The notes: a model not told the origin generated them from the letters alone. Counted from the first letter of the stretch, positions 40,115 to 49,574 are shown. The stretch: 64,000 bases of DNA from Nitrincola salilacus (GCF_046271865.1 NZ_CP176580.1:4092001-4156000), one strand, 5' to 3'. Program-made: numbers and translations.

Positions 40115-40255
40115 TAAATCAGCGTATCAACAGCAAGCTGCCAATACTTAATGCATGCTCAGACAAAAACAACACTAAATGAATTTAGGTTACTTGTCTG
40201 ATTAAGCTTGTGTGCTTAACCTCGACAAGCGCCCACTTGTATTACCTGATCAACT

Positions 40256-40267
40256 TGTTAAAGAGCG
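40256..40267 (-). promoter_or_regulatory. boxA antitermination site in the rRNA leader
   Basis: CGCTCTTTAACA on the minus strand, the NusB/NusE-binding boxA, 30 nt downstream of the proximal promoter and identical to the copy in the 16S-23S spacer. Confidence 0.8.
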
Positions 40268-40296
40268 GCTTGAGTTTCGTCTCAAGCGAGGCGCAT

Positions 40297-40324
40297 ATTC
40301 TAGCGCCTGCCGATTCATTGTCAA
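40297..40324 (-). promoter_or_regulatory. rRNA operon promoter P2
   Basis: Minus strand TTGACA (40324-40319), 16-bp spacer, TAGAAT (40302-40297), then a GC-rich discriminator (GCGCCTCGC), typical of stringently controlled rRNA promoters. Confidence 0.85.
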
Positions 40325-40483
40325 GGAGTTTTTTCAGCTTTTCGATCATTTTCATGTCGATCCGCGCACTCACTCAACAACCGATAAGTTCACTTAAAAC
40401 AATTCAAAAACAAATGCTTAACTACTGTGAACTCATCCCGGTGACTGTTCCCTTGCGGGCCAGCACCTCAATCGAGGAGGCGA

Positions 40484-40511
40484 ATTCTACAGAGGCTGAG
40501 ATTTAAGTCAA
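40484..40511 (-). promoter_or_regulatory. rRNA operon promoter P1 with AT-rich upstream region
   Basis: Minus strand TTGACT (40511-40506), 16-bp spacer, TAGAAT (40489-40484), discriminator TCGCCTCCTC; an A/T-rich stretch just upstream (40520-40538) resembles an UP element and runs into the end of murI. The 416-bp leader between murI and 16S holds P1, P2, boxA and the processing-stem arm. Confidence 0.85.
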
Positions 40512-40530
40512 CCACTAATTACAGAAATAT

Positions 40531-41367
40531 TTATATAGCCTGATCTGAACCGAAATGCTGTATATCCACCAGCTCTACCTTGGAGACATCAACATGCTCT
40601 GAAAAGAAGTTTGGTGCCACACGCGCAAACCGCTCGGGACCATCTGTCACCAGAAAACGGACATGACCAGGCACCGCTCTGTCGGCGCATAGATTGCATT
40701 CCGTCAGACTCTTCGCCAACGCATCGGCAGTAGTGACTGCCGAGTCCACCAGCAGCACACCACCTCCGACAACACTCTGAATCGCTCCTCTGAGTGCTGG
40801 AAAATGGGTACACCCCAGCACCAGCGTATCCAGCGCATTGTCACCATCAACATGCAAGAGGTTACCCAGTGACTGACGCACGATCCCTTCAACCAACTCA
40901 CCCTCATGCCAACCTTCTTCAGCCAGTGCAACAAACAGAGAGCAAGCCCTGCCCCTTACCGTTGCATCAGGACGGAGTGATATGATCGCTTTATGATAGG
41001 CAAGATTGTTAATTGTGCTTTCTGTGGCAATCACGCCGATATGCCCAGCTTTGCTGGCTCGACACGCCACAGCAGCACCCGGCTCGACAACACCGAATAT
41101 TGGCAGCTCAGGATGCGCAGCACGTAAAGGATCCAGAGCTACTGCCGAAACAGTATTACACGCAATCACCAGCGCCTTGATCTTATGACTGAGCAGCGCA
41201 CGTAACGCTTGCTCTGCATAGCGAGTGATTGATACCGAGCTTTTAGTTCCATAAGGAACCCTGGCCGTATCACCAAGATAGATCAGATCCTCTCCCGGCA
41301 GCACCCGGCGAATCTCGTTCAGCACGGTCAAACCACCGACACCCGAATCAAAAACGCCGATTGGCAT
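40531..41367 (-). CDS. murI: Glutamate racemase
   Basis: Supplies D-glutamate for peptidoglycan. 278 residues from ATG 41367 (MPIGVFDSGVGGLTV). Catalytic Cys70 (ACNTVSA) and Cys186 (LGCTHFP), plus Asp7 and LIYLGDTARVPYG, are present. Start has only a weak Shine-Dalgarno; a GTG nine codons upstream overlaps der. 19 nt after der, so likely its last operon member. The rRNA P1 promoter begins only ~20 nt beyond its stop. Confidence 0.95.
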   Translation of the reverse strand: MPIGVFDSGVGGLTVLNEIRRVLPGEDLIYLGDTARVPYGTKSSVSITRYAEQALRALLSHKIKALVIACNTVSAVALDPLRAAHPELPIFGVVEPGAAVACRASKAGHIGVIATESTINNLAYHKAIISLRPDATVRGRACSLFVALAEEGWHEGELVEGIVRQSLGNLLHVDGDNALDTLVLGCTHFPALRGAIQSVVGGGVLLVDSAVTTADALAKSLTECNLCADRAVPGHVRFLVTDGPERFARVAPNFFSEHVDVSKVELVDIQHFGSDQAI

Positions 41368-41386
41368 ATTATTCAGAGCAGCCCTA

Positions 41387-42832
41387 TCAGTCACGGCGTT
41401 GCGCCTTTTTCTTGGCTCGGTGCTTAATCTTCTGGATATGGTCTTTATTACGCTCTTTCTTCTGCAGCTGCCTGCCGGAAAGCTTGTTCTTCTTGCCTGC
41501 AAAGGGGTTATCACCGGTTTTAAACTCAAACCTGATCGGTGTGCCCTTTATCTTCAACAGATTGATAAACCTGTTTTCAAGGTAACGCTTATAGGTGCTG
41601 GGCAGAGCGTCTGTCTGATTTCCATGCACCACAATTATTGGCGGATTGGAGCCGCCCTGATGAGCATAGCGCAGTTTGATACGGTGATTATTGACCGTTG
41701 GCGGCTGATGATCTGCAACAACATCTTCCAGCAACGTTGTCAGACGATTCGTACTCCATTTCGCAAACGCGGAGTCATAGGCTTCATGTATCGACTTGTA
41801 AAGATTGCCGACACCTGAGCCATGCAGTGCTGAAATAAAGTGAAAGCGTGCAAACTCAGCAAAGCTCAATTTACGCTCAATCGCTTCCTTGGTCGTATTT
41901 TTCTGATCCTGATCCATGCCATCCCACTTATTCAGGGTGACAACCATCGCTCGCCCGGCATCTATGACAAAGCCCAGCAGATGCAGATCCTGATCAGTTA
42001 CCCCTTCACGCGCATCAATGACCATGACCACGACATTGGCATCACGGATCGCCTGAAGTGCTTTTACGATAGAGAACTTCTCCACCACCTCAGTGATATG
42101 CTTTCTGCGGCGTACGCCAGCCGTATCGATCAACGTATATTTACGATCATCACGCTCATACGGAATATAGATACTGTCCCGCGTGGTCCCCGCCTGATCA
42201 AACACCACCACCCGCTCCTCACCCAGCAAGCGGTTAACCAATGTGGATTTGCCAACGTTCGGCCTGCCTATCACGGCGATGCGAATGGAGCGATCCCTCT
42301 CTTCCTCCTCACCCTCTGCCTCTTCGGACTCATCCTCTTCAACAATATAGGGTTTGAGGACTTCTTCAAGCAGACTCATAACACCGCGACCGTGAGAGGC
42401 CGCTATCGGATACAGGTCAGTGATTCCCAAGCCATAGAAGTCACCCAGCGCAACATCGGGATCAATACCATCGGTTTTATTCACGACCAGGTAGCAGCGT
42501 TTATTCCTTCGGCGCAGATGATCCGCAATCAACTGATCTGCAGGATTTAATCCCGCACGACCATCCACCAGGAAAAGAACCACATCCGCTTCATCTATGG
42601 CAACGAGAGACTGCTTGGCCATCACTTTATCGATGCCATCCTCGTCACCGGTAATACCACCGGTGTCGATGACTATATAATCGCAACCGCCAATACGGCC
42701 TTCGCCATATTTTCTGTCTCGCGTCAGACCAGGCAGGTCGGCAACCAGCGCATCACGCGAACGCGTCAGTCGGTTAAAAAGCGTCGATTTGCCAACATTC
42801 GGACGCCCAACGAGAGCTATAACAGGAAGCAT
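41387..42832 (-). CDS. der: Ribosome biogenesis GTPase Der (EngA)
   Basis: Tandem-GTPase 50S assembly factor. 481 residues: G domain 1 (GRPNVGKSTLF at 9-19, DTGG, NKTD), an acidic linker with a Glu-rich run near 165-180, G domain 2 (GRPNVGKSTLV, DTAGV, NKWD), a KH-like domain and a basic Lys/Arg tail. ATG start. Separated from bamB by a strong terminator, so probably has its own promoter. Confidence 0.97.
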   Translation of the reverse strand: MLPVIALVGRPNVGKSTLFNRLTRSRDALVADLPGLTRDRKYGEGRIGGCDYIVIDTGGITGDEDGIDKVMAKQSLVAIDEADVVLFLVDGRAGLNPADQLIADHLRRRNKRCYLVVNKTDGIDPDVALGDFYGLGITDLYPIAASHGRGVMSLLEEVLKPYIVEEDESEEAEGEEEERDRSIRIAVIGRPNVGKSTLVNRLLGEERVVVFDQAGTTRDSIYIPYERDDRKYTLIDTAGVRRRKHITEVVEKFSIVKALQAIRDANVVVMVIDAREGVTDQDLHLLGFVIDAGRAMVVTLNKWDGMDQDQKNTTKEAIERKLSFAEFARFHFISALHGSGVGNLYKSIHEAYDSAFAKWSTNRLTTLLEDVVADHQPPTVNNHRIKLRYAHQGGSNPPIIVVHGNQTDALPSTYKRYLENRFINLLKIKGTPIRFEFKTGDNPFAGKKNKLSGRQLQKKERNKDHIQKIKHRAKKKAQRRD

Positions 42833-42850
42833 ATTTTTTTACCTGATAAA

Positions 42851-42889
42851 CAAAACGGCGGCTATCCACAAAACGCAGACAGCCGCCGT
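42851..42889 (-). terminator. Intrinsic terminator after bamB
   Basis: ACGGCGGCT/AGCCGCCGT 9-bp stem (42855-42863, 42881-42889) followed by UUUUG on the minus strand. Confidence 0.85.
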
Positions 42890-42906
42890 CTGAAATTTTA
42901 AACCGA

Positions 42907-44055
42907 TCAGTTCAGCCGGAGCGCCATCAAACGGCCAGCATTGCTCAATACATACAGAGTGTCATCAACAACCAGCATATCGCCCCTCAATCCCGAGGAG
43001 TCAACACGATAACGCGCCGTAAAGCGCCCATCCGTCTGCGACATGAAATGCAGATATCCTTCATAGTCACCTACGACAACAGTACGACCCAGCACACCTG
43101 GTGAAGTCAGTTGCCTGTTTTCAAGACTGGTCTGGCGCCACACGCTGGCACTACTGGCAGCATCTACTGCCTGCACATAATCATTGGACTCGGCCACATA
43201 CAGGTTGCCGAAGCCACTTGCCAGACTGCGATAACTGGACATATCCAGCGCCCAGATCACCTGAGCATTGAACGGGTTGATAGCAACAAGACGCCCCTGA
43301 TAACCCACAACGTACAGGAGGTTATCCAACAGTATCGCGCGCCCATCAACATCAATTATACGCTCAAGCTCTGAGCGACCTTCAGCCAGCGCGATACGCT
43401 GATCCCACAACACAGATCCATTATCATTCTGCAGCGCAAGGAAACGACCATTCGCAAAACCAGCAAACGTGACATCATTGGTCACCAGCGGAGAGCTTGT
43501 ACCGCGCAAGGTCAACGATGGAATCTGAGCATCATAGGTCCAGAGATGCTCACCTGTTCTGATATCAAGCGCAGTCAATCGCCCACTGACCAGTTGCGCG
43601 ACAACGATATCAGGATTGGCTTGCGCGGGAGATGTCACCTCTGAAGCCAACTGACGCCGCCATACTTCGGAACCATCTGCAGCGTTCAAGGCAAGCAACA
43701 GACCCGACTCAGTCGTCACAAACACCTTACCGTAGCCAGCACCAACTCCACCTATCAGCGTGTCTTTAAGATTGATACTCCAATGACGCTGACCATTATT
43801 GCGATCAAGAGCGACAACCAACCCTTTACTATCAGCCGCAAAAATTCGATCGCCATCTACAACCGGGCGCATTTGATGGTATTTTCTACCCGGACCACTT
43901 CCAATTGAGCTACTCCAGACAACAGAGACACTGCTTTCAGCTGTAAAATCCACCAACTGATTCGGCTCGACCTCTTCAGTACCCCCCCAGAAGCCACAGG
44001 CAGAGATCGTAGCGGCACAGCATATGAGTATTAATCCACGCAAGCTTTTCATCAT
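42907..44055 (-). CDS. bamB: Outer-membrane assembly lipoprotein BamB
   Basis: 382-residue beta-propeller lipoprotein of the BAM complex. A signal peptide ends in the lipobox ISAC with lipidated Cys20; PQQ-like repeats (LNAADGSEVWRRQL, LDIRTGEHLWTYD, LQNDNGSVLWDQRI) run through the protein. Tandem ATG codons; the first overlaps the yfgM stop (ATGA). Same order as Pseudomonas hisS-yfgM-bamB-der. Confidence 0.95.
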   Translation of the reverse strand: MMKSLRGLILICCAATISACGFWGGTEEVEPNQLVDFTAESSVSVVWSSSIGSGPGRKYHQMRPVVDGDRIFAADSKGLVVALDRNNGQRHWSINLKDTLIGGVGAGYGKVFVTTESGLLLALNAADGSEVWRRQLASEVTSPAQANPDIVVAQLVSGRLTALDIRTGEHLWTYDAQIPSLTLRGTSSPLVTNDVTFAGFANGRFLALQNDNGSVLWDQRIALAEGRSELERIIDVDGRAILLDNLLYVVGYQGRLVAINPFNAQVIWALDMSSYRSLASGFGNLYVAESNDYVQAVDAASSASVWRQTSLENRQLTSPGVLGRTVVVGDYEGYLHFMSQTDGRFTARYRVDSSGLRGDMLVVDDTLYVLSNAGRLMALRLN

Positions 44056-44714
44056 GAGCCAACCTCAATTCCCAAATCATCACGCTTCATGCGCAAAATC
44101 GCCTGCCCCTGAGATGCCTGACTTACTTCAAGCGCTCTATTGTATGCTGTAAGCGCCTGTTCGACCTGGCCCGAAGCAGTGTAGAGATCGCCCAGAAGCT
44201 CCTGATAACCTGCCTCAAAAGCACCAGTATCTGCGCCCTGCAACAGTGCGATGGCTACATCAACCTGCCCAAGCTCAGCGAGCACCCGCCCTTTTCGCAA
44301 CTTCGCCACACGCAGAATATCACCATCAGCACGACCATCAAGAAGCCAATCAAGCTCCTGAAGCGCACGGTCCAGATCACCCTGATCAACAGCAACGCGC
44401 GCCATCAGGAGGGCGCCGAAATGAGCGTAGGATGTCTTGCTGAAATCGTCTTTAAGACGCCCGCTCAGATGCTCTGCAGTACTCATTGCTCCGGCCTCTA
44501 CCTGGTTTCCAACAGTCTGCACGACTGCATCAACGAGGTTCTGATAAAGCGCTGAAGCCTGAGACGCCTGGTTTGCCTGATGCTGCTGCCAACCCTTCCA
44601 CCCAACAACAGCAGATACAACGATAAGAATACTCAGCACCAATGACTTGCCGTTTTCCTTCCACCAACCCTTGATCGCTTCAATCTGCTCTTCTTCTGTC
44701 CGAAGTTCCGCCAC
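44052..44714 (-). CDS. yfgM: YfgM-family TPR membrane protein
   Basis: 220 residues: a short cytosolic N-terminus, one membrane helix (about 24-42) and a periplasmic TPR-like domain (60-220; ALQELDWLLDG, RKGRVLAELGQVDVAIALLQ, AGYQELLGDLYTASGQVEQALTAYNRAL). YfgM associates with SecYEG/PpiD in E. coli. GTG start with GGAG 9 nt upstream. Between hisS and bamB as usual. Confidence 0.92.
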   Translation of the reverse strand: MAELRTEEEQIEAIKGWWKENGKSLVLSILIVVSAVVGWKGWQQHQANQASQASALYQNLVDAVVQTVGNQVEAGAMSTAEHLSGRLKDDFSKTSYAHFGALLMARVAVDQGDLDRALQELDWLLDGRADGDILRVAKLRKGRVLAELGQVDVAIALLQGADTGAFEAGYQELLGDLYTASGQVEQALTAYNRALEVSQASQGQAILRMKRDDLGIEVGS

Positions 44715-44732
44715 GCTTTAATTCTCCAAGCT

Positions 44733-46010
44733 TTAACTCAAATTCATTTCTTTTAACACAGCAGACAGTTCCGCCATGTCGACCAGTCGCTGCTCGCCTT
44801 GCCCCCTCAGAGGCTTGACCTGTACCTTGCCGCCTGCCAGTTCATCATCACCCAACAACAAGGCATAGGGAGCACCACTTTTATCTGCCCGCTTCAGCTG
44901 ACTTTTCAGGCTGCCACCGCCACAGCTGAGCTGTATTCTCAATTGTGTTTCATTGCGCAACTGCTCGGCCATCAATATGCCTTCCGACTCAGCATTTGCC
45001 CCTGCAACAGCAATAAAAAGATCAACCTTTTGCTGCACTTCATCAGGCACACTGCCTGCAGCCTCAATCAGGAGTATCAGGCGCTCGACACCCATCGCAA
45101 AACCAACAGCTGGTACGGGCCGGCCGCCTAACTGCTCAACCAGACCATCATAACGACCGCCCGCACAGATGGTACCCTGCGCTCCCAGATGATCAGTGAC
45201 CCACTCAAAAACAGTTTTGCCGTAGTAATCCAGACCTCGTACCAGACGCTGGTTGATTTCATACTTCAACCCTGCCCTGTCAAGCAAAGAACACAGAGCC
45301 TCAAAATGCTCTGAGGACTCCTTATCCAGGAAGTCGTGCAGATTTGGCGCACCATCAAGCAAAGTCTGTGTTTGGGGACTTTTGCTGTCAAGAATTCGCA
45401 GTGGATTGGTCGTAAGTCGGCGCTTACTGTCTTCATCCAACTGATCTATATTTTGTGAAAGATAGACGACAAGCGCTTCCTTGTAGTCATTTCTGGCCGC
45501 AAGACTCCCCAGCGTATTCAACTGCAGCGTCACGATATTGTCTATTCCCAACTCGCGCCACAAACGTGCGCTCATCAGAATCAGCTCTGCATCGATATCT
45601 GGACCTGTCATGCCGAAGGTCTCAGCACCTATCTGATGAAACTGACGATAACGCCCCTTCTGTGGCCGCTCATATCTGAACATCGGGCCCATATACCACA
45701 GTCGTTGCGTCTGATTATACAAAAGGCCATGTTCTTCACAGGCACGCACACAACTTGCCGTACCTTCAGGCCTGAGGGTCAGACTATCGCCGTTCCTGTC
45801 ATCAAAGGTATACATTTCCTTTTCAACGATATCGGTCACTTCACCGATCGAACGTTTGAACAGATCGGTTGACTCCACCATTGGCATACGAATTTCGTCA
45901 TAACCGTAGGTGCCGAGAACAGTACGAATCTTACCTTCAAAAAACTGCCAGAGTCTGGTCTGCTCCGGCAGGATATCATTCATGCCTCGAATGGCTTTGA
46001 TCTTGGCCAA
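44733..46010 (-). CDS. hisS: Histidyl-tRNA synthetase
   Basis: Class II synthetase, 425 residues. N-terminus AKIKAIRGMNDILPEQ from TTG 46010 (AGGT 7 nt upstream). Motif 2 (GPMFRYERPQKGRYRQFHQIGAE), the histidine-binding LVRGLDYYGKTVFEW and motif 3 (GFAMGVERLILL) are intact, with the C-terminal anticodon domain from about 325. The usual upstream neighbour ispG is absent; rodZ ends 31 nt before. Confidence 0.97.
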   Translation of the reverse strand: MAKIKAIRGMNDILPEQTRLWQFFEGKIRTVLGTYGYDEIRMPMVESTDLFKRSIGEVTDIVEKEMYTFDDRNGDSLTLRPEGTASCVRACEEHGLLYNQTQRLWYMGPMFRYERPQKGRYRQFHQIGAETFGMTGPDIDAELILMSARLWRELGIDNIVTLQLNTLGSLAARNDYKEALVVYLSQNIDQLDEDSKRRLTTNPLRILDSKSPQTQTLLDGAPNLHDFLDKESSEHFEALCSLLDRAGLKYEINQRLVRGLDYYGKTVFEWVTDHLGAQGTICAGGRYDGLVEQLGGRPVPAVGFAMGVERLILLIEAAGSVPDEVQQKVDLFIAVAGANAESEGILMAEQLRNETQLRIQLSCGGGSLKSQLKRADKSGAPYALLLGDDELAGGKVQVKPLRGQGEQRLVDMAELSAVLKEMNLS

Positions 46011-46041
46011 CTCTATTACCTGTAATCTTATGGAAAATCTT

Positions 46042-47040
46042 CTAGGGGAGGGGCAGATTGAAGCGGGCTACGTTACGACTGCTCATGCTCAGCAAATCAA
46101 TTGATTCGCCCTTATATGCAATTTCACCTACCGCGTCGACACGACCTATAACGACAGACAATGGCTCCGGGCCCTGCAGATCCAGATCACTACCCGCTCT
46201 GGCTACACCGGCAAATAATGAGGCGCCATCAGCATCTCTGATCTGCACCCAGCAATCATCAATAAAACTGATCATAAGACTGGCGGTGAAAGACTCAGCA
46301 ACTGCTGCAGGTTCCGAAACGACTTCAGTAGACTCTGTAGAAGGCGTTTCATCCACCTCAGACCGGGGTGGAGCCTCCAGCGTTACGACAGACTCATCCG
46401 ACGTCTGAGGAACTGACGGCAATCCTGTTGGCACCTCTTCTCCCGACGACGCTGAGGACTGTGAAATATCTGCCGAGGGCGTTGAAGGCAATGTCTGCAC
46501 CTCTGGCTGCTGAACAGGCGCAGTCACAACCGGAGCCTGCCTTGTTGCAGCCGGAGAGGATGACTCCTCTTCAATCACAACAACTGCATCGGCAGGTCTT
46601 TCTGCTGGAGCTTCGGATGACTGCTCAAACAACCCGTACTGCTCACCGGCCCACCAGGCCGCTGCAGCTAAAACAGCCAATAGCAGCAACCATGTCAAGA
46701 CACGCATAAACGAGTTTTTATGCTGATCGCGCCCTCCCATGGATACGGCTGAACGAACGGCAGTCGGTGTCAGATTCACACCTGGAATAGCCTCAAACTG
46801 CCGCGCAAAAAGATCCGGATCCAAACCCAGGCGTTTTGCGTAATTACGTATGTAACCCCGCACGAAAACTGGATTGGGAAGCGTCTGAGGCGCACCTGAC
46901 TCTATAGCCCGCAGAATCTTGACCGAAAGATTCAGCTCCTGAGATACCTGCTCAACACTAATCCCGAGAGCTTCACGCGCCTGGGTAAACTGCTCACCAG
47001 CAAAAAGCTGCTCTGAGTATTCCTGCTGCTCACTACTCAA
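46042..47040 (-). CDS. rodZ: RodZ-like cytoskeletal/cell-shape protein
   Basis: 332 residues: an N-terminal HTH domain (15-85; LGISVEQVSQELNLSVKILRAIE, VFVRGYIRNYAKRLGLD), one membrane helix (111-131), a long Ser/Pro/Glu/Val-rich periplasmic linker (140-250) and a C-terminal DUF4115 beta domain (about 255-330). RodZ links MreB to the wall-synthesis machinery. TTG start at 47040 with AAGGAGG upstream; overlaps the end of pilW by 4 nt. Confidence 0.92.
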   Translation of the reverse strand: MSSEQQEYSEQLFAGEQFTQAREALGISVEQVSQELNLSVKILRAIESGAPQTLPNPVFVRGYIRNYAKRLGLDPDLFARQFEAIPGVNLTPTAVRSAVSMGGRDQHKNSFMRVLTWLLLLAVLAAAAWWAGEQYGLFEQSSEAPAERPADAVVVIEEESSSPAATRQAPVVTAPVQQPEVQTLPSTPSADISQSSASSGEEVPTGLPSVPQTSDESVVTLEAPPRSEVDETPSTESTEVVSEPAAVAESFTASLMISFIDDCWVQIRDADGASLFAGVARAGSDLDLQGPEPLSVVIGRVDAVGEIAYKGESIDLLSMSSRNVARFNLPLP

Positions 47041-47813
47041 TGTGCAGCCTCCTTAAATTGCCTGTACTCTTCCGAATCTGGAAAGAGATTTCTAAGTAAC
47101 AGTGAATAGGTCGTTGCCAGACTGGCATCACGACTCTCCCTCGCAACACGTATTCCAACCCAAAGACTCAGCGGAGTATGTTCTACACGCCGCTGATCCA
47201 CCAGATCGCGAAACTGTCTGAACCAGAACGTGGCTTCAGGACCATTACCACTGACCAAGAGCAGATCTGCCAGCTCAATCTGAGCGATCGGACGATTATG
47301 GCTGAGATCCAGCGCTCTTCGAAACGCATGCTCGGCCACATCCGGACGTTCAATGATGCGATAGCATCGCCCGAGGTTTTCAAAGGCCTGAGCCCTTAAA
47401 GGGTAAAACGGATCTTCGGTTGCTCTTGCCAAATGCCTGCAAGCTTCTTCATAACGCTGCTGACCAAACAGAAAAGCGCCGAAATTGTTATGGATCATCG
47501 CATTCATCGGTTCAAACTCGACCGACTTCCTGAAATATTCCTCTGCCAGCTCCAGGTCTCTTTCAACCTGAAAAACCAGCGCCATTGCATTATATGCCGG
47601 CCCATACTTCGGATCGATGGCAATTGCACGCTGCAACGAGCCTTTCGCGCTTACTGTATCACCTGCCTGAAGATACTGCAGCCCCAACTGCGTGTATGCC
47701 TGCAACGCAGCATCCGGGGCGGTTTCTACTCCAGAAACCGGCACTCTGCTCTGCGCGCCGCAACCGGCCAGCAACAGAAGCAGCAACATCAGTACTACAA
47801 GCCTTGGCTTCAC
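47037..47813 (-). CDS. pilW: Type IV pilus biogenesis/stability lipoprotein PilW (PilF)
   Basis: 258 residues. Signal peptide with lipobox LAGC, lipidated Cys18, followed by several TPR repeats (from about 38; AYTQLGLQYLQAGDTVSAKGSLQRAI, AYNAMALVFQ..., NNFGAFLFGQQRYEEACRHL). Outer-membrane pilotin for the PilQ secretin in type IV pilus systems. GTG start with AGGAG 7 nt upstream. Between rlmN and rodZ as in Pseudomonas. Confidence 0.92.
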   Translation of the reverse strand: MKPRLVVLMLLLLLLAGCGAQSRVPVSGVETAPDAALQAYTQLGLQYLQAGDTVSAKGSLQRAIAIDPKYGPAYNAMALVFQVERDLELAEEYFRKSVEFEPMNAMIHNNFGAFLFGQQRYEEACRHLARATEDPFYPLRAQAFENLGRCYRIIERPDVAEHAFRRALDLSHNRPIAQIELADLLLVSGNGPEATFWFRQFRDLVDQRRVEHTPLSLWVGIRVARESRDASLATTYSLLLRNLFPDSEEYRQFKEAAH

Positions 47814-47822
47814 ACACTACTC

Positions 47823-48953
47823 CTAGAAATGGAAGCTCTTGTCTCTACTAACCTCTTCTTGTATCACAGGAATATACTTTTGGCTACGCCTGGTTTTATC
47901 ATCAACCTGACCAACAAGCTGACCACACGCTGCATCAACATCATCGCCACGTGTTTTTCTGACCGTGGTGATTATGCCTGACGTGATCACAATCTGCTTG
48001 AACGCAGCGATAGCCTCATCTGAGGGGCGCTCATATCCAGAGTTTGGAAAAGGATTAAAGGGTATTAAATTGAGCTTGCACGGGATCTGGCGCAACACTT
48101 TGACCAGTTGCCGTGCGTGCTCTGGCTGATCATTGACTCCAGCCATCATTGTATACTCAATTGTTGCGACGCGCTTATCGCTCAGACTTTTCAGATAACG
48201 ATTGGCTGAATCCAGCAAATCTTTTATCGGATAACGCTTATTGACTGGCACCAGTTGGCTACGTAGCTCATCGGTCGGCGCATGCAGTGAAATAGCCAGC
48301 GACACATCGGTCAGACCGACCATTTTATCCAGCGCAGGCACAACCCCTGCAGTACTGATAGTGACACGGCGCTTGGACAGCCCATACGCATTATCATCCA
48401 TCATGAGTGTCGCAGCATCCATGACGTTGTTGAAATTCATCAGTGGCTCTCCCATGCCCATGAAAACGACATTGGTTACACGCCGCTCACCAGCCGGATC
48501 AAAAGGACCAAAGGAGCGGATCGCTGTTCGTATCTGGCCTATGATTTCAGCACTGCTGAGACTGCGGTTAAATCCCTGTTTGCCTGTCGAGCAGAAGCTG
48601 CAGTCAAGCGAGCACCCCACCTGAGATGAAACACACAAGGTCCTGCGGGCACCATCCGGTATGAGAACAGCCTCAACACTGGAACCACCCTCAACTTTGA
48701 TCACCCACTTGCGCGTGCCATCTGTTGAAAATTTTTCAAAGACAACTTCCGATTCACGAATCTCTGCCACCTCAGCAAGCTTAGTCCGAAGCGATTTGCT
48801 GATATTTGTCATCTCATCAAAACTGCTTGCACCATGCTGATGCAACCACTTCAGTACCTGAGTCGCGCGAAAGCGCTTCTCTCCAAGCTCATCAAAGAAA
48901 GCTTCGAGTTTAGCCGGAGATAGACCCAGCAGATTAACCTTTGAATGAGACAT
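47823..48953 (-). CDS. rlmN: 23S rRNA m2A2503 / tRNA m2A37 methyltransferase RlmN
   Basis: Radical-SAM methyl synthase. 376 residues. The [4Fe-4S] cysteines 114, 118 and 121 lie in CSLDCSFC; GMGEPLMNFNNV and ISTAGVVP follow; the C-terminal catalytic Cys sits in DDVDAACGQL. ATG start with AGGT about 8 nt upstream. Between ndk and pilW. Confidence 0.97.
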   Translation of the reverse strand: MSHSKVNLLGLSPAKLEAFFDELGEKRFRATQVLKWLHQHGASSFDEMTNISKSLRTKLAEVAEIRESEVVFEKFSTDGTRKWVIKVEGGSSVEAVLIPDGARRTLCVSSQVGCSLDCSFCSTGKQGFNRSLSSAEIIGQIRTAIRSFGPFDPAGERRVTNVVFMGMGEPLMNFNNVMDAATLMMDDNAYGLSKRRVTISTAGVVPALDKMVGLTDVSLAISLHAPTDELRSQLVPVNKRYPIKDLLDSANRYLKSLSDKRVATIEYTMMAGVNDQPEHARQLVKVLRQIPCKLNLIPFNPFPNSGYERPSDEAIAAFKQIVITSGIITTVRKTRGDDVDAACGQLVGQVDDKTRRSQKYIPVIQEEVSRDKSFHF

Positions 48954-48980
48954 GGTCTTTACCTGATTTACTTAACACTT

Positions 48981-49010
48981 AAAAAACAAGGCCATCAGAA
49001 TTCGATGGCC
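48981..49010 (-). terminator. Intrinsic terminator after ndk
   Basis: GGCCATC/GATGGCC stem (48990-48996, 49004-49010) followed on the minus strand by UUGUUUUUU, between ndk and rlmN. Confidence 0.85.
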
Positions 49011-49030
49011 TGCAGCCCGCCTATACAAGC

Positions 49031-49435
49031 TTAGCCGAAAAAGTACTTGATTTCTCTTTCTGCAGAGGCAACTGAGTCTGAGCCGTGTACAGCGTTGGCA
49101 TCTATAGACTCAGCAAAATCTTTACGGATCGTGCCTTCAGCAGCTTCTTTAGGATTGGTAGCACCCATCAGATCCCGGTTCAGCAGAACTGCATTCTCAC
49201 CCTCAAGAACCTGAACCACGACAGGGCCAGACGTCATGAAGGCAACCAGATCCGCAAAGAAGGGGCGCTCTTTATGCTCAGCGTAAAAGCCTTCTGCATC
49301 TGTTTTTGACAGTGATTTCATTTCCATTTTGATGATTTTCAGACCAGCTTTTTCAAAGCGAGTCACAATTTCACCAATCACATTTTTTGCAACAGCATCA
49401 GGTTTGATAATAGAGAGCGTACGTTCAACAGCCAT
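49031..49435 (-). CDS. ndk: Nucleoside diphosphate kinase
   Basis: Balances NTP pools via a phosphohistidine. 134 residues from ATG 49435 (MAVERTLSIIKPDAVAKN). Active His117 in NAVHGSDS, plus KERPFF, SGPVV and RDLMGATNP. It ends at EIKYFFG, about nine residues shorter than the E. coli enzyme, at a point beyond all catalytic residues. A longer in-frame start (49462) lacks family support. Confidence 0.97.
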   Translation of the reverse strand: MAVERTLSIIKPDAVAKNVIGEIVTRFEKAGLKIIKMEMKSLSKTDAEGFYAEHKERPFFADLVAFMTSGPVVVQVLEGENAVLLNRDLMGATNPKEAAEGTIRKDFAESIDANAVHGSDSVASAEREIKYFFG

Positions 49436-49574
49436 GGTAAAAATTTCCCCAAAATTAAGCATAAATTAAACTAAGGTCGATAAAAGTGCGGATTATACGT
49501 GAAGGAGGAATTACTGAACAGCAGTCAATCAAAAGGATCAACCGGCGAAGGGTGGAGAACTTCAGGCAAATCGC

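Noticed and set aside
49031..49060. Ndk truncation as a damaged gene
   Set aside because: The protein ends at the family YFF segment after all catalytic residues; short Ndk C-termini are normal.
49436..49574. Coding frame in the ndk-DUF2802 gap on the + strand
   Set aside because: The frame at 49499-49780 mostly overlaps the DUF2802 gene antisense and has no ribosome-binding site or family similarity.
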